Shown here: positions 1 through 5,350 of the stretch, one piece after another | Layout of the letters: every line of letters begins with the position of its first letter | Numbering within the stretch: position 1 is the first letter of the stretch | Assembly: GCA_002789815.1 (NCBI GenBank) | Contig: PFTZ01000044.1 | Span: 1-7,231, forward strand | Origin: Candidatus Berkelbacteria bacterium CG_4_9_14_3_um_filter_39_23 | Lineage (GTDB): Bacteria; Patescibacteriota; UBA1384; GWA2-35-9; CG2-30-39-44 | Direction of reading: 5' to 3' | DNA length: 7,231 bases | The notes under the pieces: model-generated | What the model was told of the DNA's origin: nothing | The model's database searches: none | The model's input: the letters and a program-made list of their open reading frames with translations, nothing else | Position numbers and translations under genes: made by a program

Positions 1-24
1 AATGGATCCCGCCCCCCTTCTGTC

Positions 25-44
25 ATTCCCGTGAAAACGGGAAT
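25..44. repeat. dRS3-like 20-bp palindrome, copy 1
   Basis: ATTCCCGTGAAAACGGGAAT is a perfect 8-bp stem (ATTCCCGT/ACGGGAAT) closed by a GAAA tetraloop. It fits the ATTCCC-N8-GGGAAT layout of the neisserial dRS3 repeat, which serves as an integration target for filamentous phage in Neisseria. The resemblance is in layout; homology or a phage role here is not shown. It could fold as RNA if transcribed, but no T-tract follows, so I do not call it a terminator. Confidence 0.8.
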
Positions 45-83
45 CCAGTCCGAATGGATAATGGATCCCGCCCCCCTTCTGTC

Positions 84-103
84 ATTCCCGTGAAAACGGG
101 AAT
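84..103. repeat. dRS3-like 20-bp palindrome, copy 2
   Basis: This is the same 20-bp palindrome, exactly 59 bp after the first, in the second tandem copy. No base differs between the copies, so the duplication is recent, is kept identical by recombination, or arose in assembly. Confidence 0.8.
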
Positions 104-121
104 CCAGTCCGAATGGATCCC

Positions 122-183
122 CAATCCAAAGCGCTTCGCTTTCGGTTGAGGATGACAAGGGGGCAGTCGGTTGAGGATGACAA
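122..183. repeat. GTCATCC-type hairpin repeat with 25-bp-spaced partial duplicate
   Basis: AAAGCG CTT CGCTTT at 128-142 is a perfect 6-bp hairpin. It is followed by TCGGTTGAGGATGACAA at 142-158, repeated exactly at 167-183. Read on the minus strand the unit begins GTCATCCTCAACCGAAAGCG. This resembles the widespread GTCATCCTGAGCGAAG-type intergenic repeats of environmental bacteria (recalled, not searched). The GGATGACAAGGGGGC part is roughly the reverse complement of GCCCCCCTTCTGTCATTCC in the 59-bp units, so the whole block reads as nested, oppositely oriented copies of one repeat family. Confidence 0.65.
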
Positions 184-224
184 AGGGGTGGAATGATATT
201 TTGCGTAAGTTGTGAAATTAGAAA

Positions 225-251
225 TTTGTTTGTGCTATTTTGTGCTATAAT
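225..251 (+). promoter_or_regulatory. Probable extended -10 promoter for the gene cluster
   Basis: TGCTATAAT at 243-251 is a perfect extended -10 element (TGN followed by TATAAT at 246-251). No good -35 is seen. The nearest T-rich hexamer is TTTGTT at 225-230, only 15 bp upstream of the -10, which fits an extended -10 promoter that relies little on -35. A start site near 257-259 would give a leader of about a dozen bases holding just the ribosome binding site. It is the best promoter candidate for the downstream genes; whether transcription continues through all of them is unknown. Confidence 0.6.
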
Positions 252-258
252 GTATTAA

Positions 259-267
259 AAGGAGGTG
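259..267 (+). promoter_or_regulatory. Strong Shine-Dalgarno site fixing a TTG start
   Basis: AAGGAGGTG ends 3 nt before the TTG at 271, with five bases between the GGAGG core and the codon. An in-frame TGA at 268-270 sits directly before the TTG, so translation cannot start further upstream. The site therefore supports TTG as the start codon. None of the other genes in the window has a comparable site. Confidence 0.85.
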
Positions 268-270
268 TGA

Positions 271-2949
271 TTGAGTTTTTTTGCTTGGTACTATTTCACC
301 GGATTTTTGCAGGTGGCAAAGATTGGTTTGTCAGTGATAATTTTAATGGTGGAAAATTTTAGTCTGCTGGAACTGGCGCGCACCCTGCTCTACCCTTGGA
401 GACGCGATGTTGTCCGACCAATCCACCCCACTCTGCAAATAATTTTTCAAGTGATAGCGCTCAATCTTGCCGCGCGCTTTTTTGGCTTTATCGTTCGCTT
501 TTTCACTCTTTTAGCTGGGCTAATCATCACTACTGTAACCGTTCTGCTGGTCGCGTTAGCGCTGGTTATTATGATAATTTTACCAATTTCTTTACCAATT
601 TGTATCATCGCAACCGTCCTTTTAATTGCCCACAATCCCCTGTCTATTTGGGGCTACCTAATTTTATCAACCAGCACTGGAATTATCTATCTCACCTGGC
701 TGATTTATCAAAAAGGTTTTATCGAAAACCCGCCCCTGCCGGAAACGCTCGAAAACGCATTAGCTCGGCTCCACCGCGAAGAAAGGGTTAATCTAGCGCC
801 GTTTTTAACTTTTGAAGCGCGCAAGATTTTTAGCCAAAGCAATAATTTTACTATTTTGCGCAAACATTTGTTATCAAGCGTCAAGGCGCGTTTTATTTTT
901 TCGCGCGCGCAAATCAATTTAAACAATCTAGCTGAAAGTTCTTACCAACCCATCCGTTCCCAAGAATTTTTACTGACAGCCGGCGAATTCGCTGTGATAG
1001 AAAAACATAATCAGATTGAAATCGGCGATTTAATTCTAGCTATGACGCGCTTTGACCGACTGCTCCAAGCGCGCCTCACCAAAAGCGGATTAACCATTGA
1101 GGACTTGCAAGACATTGTTTTCTGGCAAACCAATCTATGGAAACGGATAAACCCTCCCTCCCCCTTGCTTAACCCCAACCAAATTAAAACCACTGGCGGT
1201 ATAGCCAAAGATTGGGCTTCGGGCTATACGCCATTTATGGACGAATATTCCAACGATCTCACTGACCTAGTGAATCGGCAAGATATGGATATGGTTTTTA
1301 AAGCCCACAAAGATGTTATCCAAAAAATTGAAACAATTTTAGCCAGAAACGGGCGACACAATGTCCTATTGCTGGGCGCTCCCGGAGTTGGTAAAAGGAA
1401 TACTATACTGGGATTTTCGCGCGAAGTTTTAATCGGCAAAACTCTTCGCCCTTTGGCGCACAAACGAGTGGTGGAACTGGATATCAACCGAATTTTAGCT
1501 GGTCCGCAAGGTCCGGGGGCTCTAGAAGAAAGACTGGTTCAAATTTTTTCCCAAGCCATCAACGCTGGCAATGTAATCATTTTTCTAGATCAGATAGAAC
1601 GGCTCCTCGATGCTGGCAAAGGAGAAGCTGGCGCGGTTAATGCCAGCCAAGTGCTCTTGCCATTTTTAAGCTCAAATCGCCTGCAACTGGTAGCCACCAC
1701 CTCGCCCGGCGCGTATCACCACTTTACCATCAATCACCCTGAATTGACTGACGCGTTTGAAAAAATTGAAGTGGCAGAGCCCAGCGCCCAGCAAATCCTC
1801 CGGATTTTAGAGGAAACCGCCACTGAAATGGAAATTCGCTACAATATGATGATTACTTTCAACGCAATCCGCGAAATCATCCGCCAAGGCGATCGCCTTA
1901 TTCCAAATAAAAATTTTCCGCAAAAAGGCATTGATCTGATGGATGAAATTGGCGCGTATTGCTCTCAGGCGGGTTTGCGCGTTGTCACCCGTGAAATAGT
2001 TGACCAATACTTGAGTAAAAAAACCAAAATACCGGTGGGCGCCACTGAAGAGAATCAAAAAGTGATGCTTTTGAATCTGGAAAAAATCATACACCAAGAA
2101 ATCATCAACCAAGACAGTGCTGTCAGCCAAGTTGCCAGTAGTTTGCGTCGCGCCTCCTCCGGGGTAAGCCGACAAAATCGTCCGATGGGAAATTTTCTTT
2201 TTATGGGTCCAACCGGAGTGGGAAAAACCGCTTTGTCAAAAGCGCTGGCAAAAAGTTTTTTTGGCTCGCCCAAAAATATGCTCCGTTTTGATATGAGCGA
2301 ATATCAGGAGATTGACGACATTGAACGGCTGATTGGATCGGAAACTGCAGGCGCGCCCGGACTTTTGACCAGCCAAATCGCTGAACATCCTTACACCTTG
2401 GTTTTGTTTGATGAAATCGAAAAAGCCAATAAAAATATCCTGAATTTATTTTTGCAACTTTTAGATGAAGGCGAGCTGACCGACAGCTTTGGGCAAAAAG
2501 CCAGTTTTAAAAGCGCGCTTATCATCGCCACCTCAAACGCAGGCAGTAATTTTATTCGCCAAGCGCTAGCTGATGGCAAGCAAATGGCGGAAATACAAAA
2601 AGATTTACTCAACGAAATTCAAAATCAAAATATCTTTGCGCCCGAATTTCTCAACCGCTTTGACGGAGTAATCGCCTTTCGCAGTTTAACCCTTGACGAA
2701 TTAAAAGAAGTGGTAAAAATTCAAGTCCGAGATTTAAACAAGCGGTTAGCGGATAAAAATATCGTGGCTCAATTAACCGACGGGGCGATCGTCAAAATGG
2801 CGCTCATTGGACAGGATGTAGAATACGGCGCGCGGGCGCTCGAGCGCGCGATGCAAGACAAGATTGAAAATCTGCTGGCAAATTTAATCTTGACCAATAA
2901 AATTTCCCGCGGTCAAACTTTAATAATTGACGAGGGAATGATACAATGA
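271..2949 (+). CDS. Membrane-anchored, divergent Clp (Hsp100-like) double AAA+ ATPase
   Basis: The 892-residue protein is related to ClpB/ClpC by sequence motifs. Hydrophobic segments at about 8-30, 71-121 and 124-147 predict a membrane-embedded N-terminus, which normal Clp proteins lack. Residues about 174-286 look like two divergent Clp-N repeats. The first AAA+ module (about 345-600) is degenerate. Walker A is GAPGVGKR (369-376, R376 for Thr/Ser) and Walker B ends DQ (440-441, Gln for Glu). The arginine-finger site reads D494-A495 instead of RR, and the pore-loop Tyr site is G414. The second module is intact for ATP use: Walker A GPTGVGKT (646-653), Walker B D714-E715, sensor-1 N756, Arg finger R796 and sensor-2 R855. 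It nevertheless lacks the GYVG pore loop (about 687-700). The long ClpB middle coiled coil is absent. The TTG start is chosen from the ribosome binding site and the preceding in-frame stop. Location beside PrgI- and VirB4-type genes suggests a job at an envelope secretion machine; that role is inference. The Clp-family assignment is secure. Confidence 0.9.
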   Translation: MSFFAWYYFTGFLQVAKIGLSVIILMVENFSLLELARTLLYPWRRDVVRPIHPTLQIIFQVIALNLAARFFGFIVRFFTLLAGLIITTVTVLLVALALVIMIILPISLPICIIATVLLIAHNPLSIWGYLILSTSTGIIYLTWLIYQKGFIENPPLPETLENALARLHREERVNLAPFLTFEARKIFSQSNNFTILRKHLLSSVKARFIFSRAQINLNNLAESSYQPIRSQEFLLTAGEFAVIEKHNQIEIGDLILAMTRFDRLLQARLTKSGLTIEDLQDIVFWQTNLWKRINPPSPLLNPNQIKTTGGIAKDWASGYTPFMDEYSNDLTDLVNRQDMDMVFKAHKDVIQKIETILARNGRHNVLLLGAPGVGKRNTILGFSREVLIGKTLRPLAHKRVVELDINRILAGPQGPGALEERLVQIFSQAINAGNVIIFLDQIERLLDAGKGEAGAVNASQVLLPFLSSNRLQLVATTSPGAYHHFTINHPELTDAFEKIEVAEPSAQQILRILEETATEMEIRYNMMITFNAIREIIRQGDRLIPNKNFPQKGIDLMDEIGAYCSQAGLRVVTREIVDQYLSKKTKIPVGATEENQKVMLLNLEKIIHQEIINQDSAVSQVASSLRRASSGVSRQNRPMGNFLFMGPTGVGKTALSKALAKSFFGSPKNMLRFDMSEYQEIDDIERLIGSETAGAPGLLTSQIAEHPYTLVLFDEIEKANKNILNLFLQLLDEGELTDSFGQKASFKSALIIATSNAGSNFIRQALADGKQMAEIQKDLLNEIQNQNIFAPEFLNRFDGVIAFRSLTLDELKEVVKIQVRDLNKRLADKNIVAQLTDGAIVKMALIGQDVEYGARALERAMQDKIENLLANLILTNKISRGQTLIIDEGMIQ

Positions 2950-3165
2950 ATTTAACTAAGAAATAATAATGAAAAATTTAAATTAAAAACCTAAAAAATT
3001 TAAAAAATAAATGTTTTGATTTTACGATTTTGACTATTAAATTTCGCGAGTAATAAATACAAAATCCGAATAATAAAATGGTTACATCAAATATTTAACC
3101 AATAAGGGTAAAAAAATCAATTTTAATTTAATTTATTCATTCTACGTTTTAAATTATTATTTATA
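2950..3165. other. AT-rich intergenic spacer, no gene seen
   Basis: This spacer of about 216 bp is strikingly AT-rich: 12 of 60 bases are G or C at 3001-3060, while flanking coding DNA is visibly much richer. It consists of A- and T-runs with no credible reading frame. A six-codon frame (ATG at 2946, overlapping the Clp stop as ATGA) ends almost at once. TATAAT at 3162-3167 overlaps the next start codon, so it cannot drive that start as a normal -10. No strong hairpin or T-tract terminator was recognised. It may be a decayed insertion or simply unconstrained spacer. Confidence 0.6.
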
Positions 3166-3564
3166 ATGCCTCAATACAAAGTTCCGCAAAATCTGGATCT
3201 GCCTGACAAGATTTTAGGACCGCTGACACTAATCCAGCTGGGCTATCTTTTGATTGGCGGAATGATCGCCTACTCTATTTATCGGATTGGCAACCTTATC
3301 TTAACGATTTTAATTGCTCTGCCTATTTTGATTTTGACCCTTGGGGTGGCTTTTGTCAAAGTCCAAAATCAACCGTTTGGCAAATTTGTTTTCAATTTTA
3401 TTTTATTCGCCATCAACCCAAAAACCCGCGTCTGGCACAAGGGCAATACCAATGCAACAGTGAAAATTGATACAAACCAAATTGCCACCACCAAAGCCAA
3501 AGTAATTCATAAAAGTTTAAACCAAGGGAATTTAACAAGAGTCAGCCACATATTGGATGAATGA
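3166..3564 (+). CDS. PrgI-family membrane protein (type IV secretion, VirB3-like role)
   Basis: The 132-residue protein has the PrgI-family layout. A short N-terminal stretch (YKVPQNLDLPDKILGPLT) leads into two hydrophobic helices at about 21-42 and 44-64. An NQPF motif follows at 68-71, then F..NPKTRVWHK at about 81-92 and a polar tail of about 40 residues. PrgI-family proteins are small inner-membrane components of Gram-positive and CPR conjugation/secretion systems, usually encoded next to the VirB4 ATPase, and are thought to play a VirB3-like part in docking it. The ATG at 3166 starts directly on the conserved N-terminal motif. No Shine-Dalgarno site precedes it; the upstream bases are only A and T. 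The stop is TGA, overlapped by an ATG (ATGA, 3561-3564) that opens a doubtful 39-codon frame. The family call is secure; the exact function in this organism is inferred. Confidence 0.88.
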   Translation: MPQYKVPQNLDLPDKILGPLTLIQLGYLLIGGMIAYSIYRIGNLILTILIALPILILTLGVAFVKVQNQPFGKFVFNFILFAINPKTRVWHKGNTNATVKIDTNQIATTKAKVIHKSLNQGNLTRVSHILDE

Positions 3565-3755
3565 AAAAAAACTACGCAGATACACAAATAACACAAATCT
3601 CACAGATATCAAATAAACCTTGGAATATAAGCACAAAAATCAAATACTATAGTTTTAAAACTTTAAAATTTGAGATGTAACTTTGAGATTTATTCACATC
3701 GTTCGCATCCTCACCTAACCAATTTTAAGCCCCACTAACCCACATAATCTAAATT
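3565..3755. repeat. Intergenic spacer with dispersed-repeat-like sequence
   Basis: The segment 3572-3607 begins CTACGCAGATACACAAATAA and ends in CTCACAGAT. On the minus strand it reads like the ATCTGTGAGATT...GTGTATCTGCGTAG sequences I recall around GxxExxY-family genes in environmental genomes; this was not searched. No such gene is present, so it may be a remnant or solo copy. AAATCTCACA (3595-3604) has a 9/10 inverted partner at 3682-3691. TTTGAGAT occurs twice (3669-3676, 3682-3689), and AGTTTTAAAACT (3651-3662) is a perfect palindrome. A 39-codon frame at 3561-3680 runs through the repeat and looks incidental. Confidence 0.45.
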
Positions 3756-4841
3756 ATGCCCACCACCATCGCATCAACCCAACAATTTATCCCCATCGCG
3801 CAGATCAAGCGCAGTGTGGCGATTTTAAAAAACGGCGGATTGCGCGCTATTTGCCAAGTGTCTCCGGTCAATTTTGCCCTGAAAAGCCAGCAAGATCAGG
3901 CGGTGCTGTTTGGTCAATTCCAAAATTTTCTCAATTCGCTCACTTTCCCGATTCAATTGGTAGTGCAATCCAGGCGGCTTGATGTGTTCCCTTATCTAAA
4001 ATCTTTGGCTAACTTTGCCCAAGGAATCACAGTTGAACTACTGCGAGTGCACGCTTATGATTATATCAATTTTGTGGGCAAGCTTACCGAGCTAGCCAAT
4101 GTGATGGAGAAAAAATTTTATTGCGTGGTGCCGTATGAAGCTAGCCCAACCGAAAATCCGTCAGTGATAAAAAAATTATTTTCCCATCGCGCCAAAATCT
4201 CAATTTCCCAAGAACAATTTGCCAAATATTGTCAAGAGTTAGAGCAACGGGTTCAAATAATAACGGGCGGGCTTTCGGGAATGGGATTGGCTGTTAAGAG
4301 GCTGGACACCCAAGCAATAATTGAAGAGCTTTATTACATTTACAACCCGGAAGAAGCGCAAGAGGAACGGCTGGGCGATTTAGAGAAAATCAGCTCGCCG
4401 ATTATCTCGTCAAAAATGCCTCATATTGACGCCACCCACGCTCGCGCTTCGGAGGCGCTGGAAAAACCAGTTGACAATGTTGCCTACAAGCTTAACCCTG
4501 ATATTAAAAAAGAAAAACCACTAGTTAACACCACCCAAAATAACCCGTCTCCAATCGCCCCCAAATCAGAAACTTCCAAAGAGGAAAAAACGGTTGAGCC
4601 AAAAGCAATCAAGCCAGAGATAAAAAGCGAAAAACTAGGCGAACCCGCGCCAACTTCGACCGCTAACGCGCCGGCAAAAACCGCATTACCTCAACCTCAA
4701 TCTCCTGCGCCGACCGCCAGTCCCGACGACCAGCTAACTTCAGCCACTATCCCGGCTGTCAAGCCAGCCACCGCCAGTACAAGTATTGATCCCAATTTAC
4801 AAAAAGATTTAGACGCGATTTTGAGCCAATTAAATAACTAA
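3756..4841 (+). CDS. VirB4/TraC N-terminal-like protein with long disordered tail
   Basis: Residues about 7-208 match the pattern of the TraC-like N-terminal domain of VirB4 ATPases. They show STQQFIPIAQIK, then a glycine-containing hairpin (ILKNGGLRAICQV), an FQNFLNSLTFPIQLVVQSRRL block (about 50-70), FYCVVPYE, and a closing segment ending YYIYNP. No Walker A or B motif exists, so it cannot hydrolyse ATP in the VirB4 way. Residues about 209-345 are rich in Pro, Lys, Glu, Ala, Thr and Ser and are probably disordered. The last 16 residues (PNLQKDLDAILSQLNN) look like a short amphipathic helix that could be a docking peptide. The ATG at 3756 has no clear ribosome binding site. Its place between PrgI and VirB4 genes suggests a structural or adaptor subunit of the same machine. 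The domain call rests on recalled family patterns, and the tail's role is inference. Confidence 0.75.
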   Translation: MPTTIASTQQFIPIAQIKRSVAILKNGGLRAICQVSPVNFALKSQQDQAVLFGQFQNFLNSLTFPIQLVVQSRRLDVFPYLKSLANFAQGITVELLRVHAYDYINFVGKLTELANVMEKKFYCVVPYEASPTENPSVIKKLFSHRAKISISQEQFAKYCQELEQRVQIITGGLSGMGLAVKRLDTQAIIEELYYIYNPEEAQEERLGDLEKISSPIISSKMPHIDATHARASEALEKPVDNVAYKLNPDIKKEKPLVNTTQNNPSPIAPKSETSKEEKTVEPKAIKPEIKSEKLGEPAPTSTANAPAKTALPQPQSPAPTASPDDQLTSATIPAVKPATASTSIDPNLQKDLDAILSQLNN

Positions 4842-4854
4842 ATATAAAAGACAC

Positions 4855-4872
4855 AAGAAACAAGACGCAAGA
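4855..4872 (+). repeat. Left arm of the 18-bp inverted repeat
   Basis: AAGAAACAAGACGCAAGA is the exact reverse complement of 5308-5325. Allowing one mismatch the match extends through the following ACA, to about 22 bp. The arm sits 14 nt after the stop of the VirB4-N-like gene. Confidence 0.9.
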
Positions 4873-4921
4873 TACAGACACATTACAAACCCCAAATTCA
4901 AAACAAGAACACACAACAGTT

Positions 4922-5257
4922 TTTGACTTAGAGGATAGCATAACTCGTTTTGCTATTCAGGTAATAAAACTATGTAAAAAACTTGATCGTAACCCCATTA
5001 ACGATAGGATTGTAAGCCAAGCGGTTTCATCATCTGGCTCGGTTGGCGCCAATTACCGCGAGGCTAATGACGCGCTCGGGAAAAAAGATTTTGCCCACAA
5101 ATTAAAAATTTCAAGAAAAGAATGCAAGGAAGCGATCCATTGGCTAATTTTGATCGGAGAAGCAAACGAACAATCCACGGGCGAAATAGCAGAATTAATT
5201 AATGAGGGGCAGGAAATAAGAAACATTTTATCAGCCATTATTAAAAAGTGTTGGTAG
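4922..5257 (+). pseudogene. Four-helix-bundle protein (S23/bIVP family), no canonical start
   Basis: The 111 codons from FDLEDSITRF to the TAG stop match the 23S rRNA intervening-sequence protein family. They show an FDLE opening, NPIN, the signature SVGANYREANDAL, KKDFAHKLKISRKECKEA and HWL, in order and at family length (about 110-120 residues). Homologues form homomeric four-helix bundles with a basic surface; Avd, an accessory of diversity-generating retroelements, is a relative. The frame is open back to 4838 but contains no ATG, GTG or TTG anywhere before the conserved core or within its first helix. It is therefore either a start-lost pseudogene or uses a rare start (for example ATA or ATT). 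There is no internal stop or frameshift, so the loss would be recent. Codons 4838-4921 run through the CAAGA repeats. The family call is firm; the coding status is uncertain. Confidence 0.75.
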
Positions 5258-5307
5258 TTTATTTGAAAATTGAGTTTTGAGTGTTGTGTCTTGTTTGTAT
5301 CCTTGTT

Positions 5308-5325
5308 TCTTGCGTCTTGTTTCTT
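5308..5325 (-). repeat. Right arm of the 18-bp inverted repeat
   Basis: This is the exact reverse complement of 4855-4872. Further related units (TTGTTTGTATCC, GTTGTGTCTTG) lie just inside it at 5284-5302. The arm ends 25 nt before the VirB4 start codon, so the element reaches almost to the gene's leader. Confidence 0.9.
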
Positions 5326-5350
5326 TAATATGAATTCAAACTGAAAAATT

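Larger units (their letters stand above)
1..118. repeat. Two perfect 59-bp tandem copies
   Basis: Positions 1-59 and 60-118 are identical by direct reading. Each copy holds a C-rich run, a GTCATTCCCG motif, a palindrome and a short CCAGTCCGAATGGAT tail. The last ten bases form AATGGATCCC again at 112-121, so a further partial copy may once have followed. The array may extend left beyond the window. No reading frame of note covers it. It behaves like an intergenic dispersed repeat that has duplicated locally. An assembly artefact producing an exact duplicate cannot be excluded from this sequence alone. Confidence 0.95.
4848..5326. mobile_element. Putative bIVP/S23 mini-element bounded by inverted CAAGA-type repeats
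   Basis: A four-helix-bundle protein frame is enclosed by degenerate 7-8 bp units of the form ACAAGA/ACAAGAC. On the left (about 4848-4915) they read CAAGA on the + strand; on the right (about 5282-5326) they read the reverse complement. An exact 18-bp inverted pair, AAGAAACAAGACGCAAGA, lies at 4855-4872 and 5308-5325. The element almost fills the 509-bp gap between two secretion genes that are usually close together. No transposase is present. I recall similar repeat-flanked bIVP genes in CPR genomes, but could not search. It is called an element by structure; mobility is inference. Confidence 0.6.

Noticed and set aside
1..118. CRISPR-like repeats
   Set aside because: The two units are directly adjacent with no unique spacers, and the whole 59-bp unit including its palindrome is repeated; this is a simple tandem duplication.
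1807..2175. Minus-strand 122-codon frame inside the Clp-like gene
   Set aside because: It is antisense to well-conserved AAA+ sequence and is best explained as a shadow of that coding strand.
2946..2966. Six-codon frame overlapping the Clp-like stop as ATGA
   Set aside because: It is too short to support as a gene, and the following DNA is AT-rich with stops in all frames.
3162..3167. TATAAT as a -10 box for the PrgI gene
   Set aside because: It overlaps the ATG at 3166-3168, so transcripts would begin after the start codon; in DNA this AT-rich such a match is expected by chance.
4923..4956. TTGACT with a later TGCTAT as a promoter before virB4
   Set aside because: The spacing is about 22 bp, too long, and both hexamers fall inside the conserved start of the bIVP reading frame, where the bases are explained by coding.
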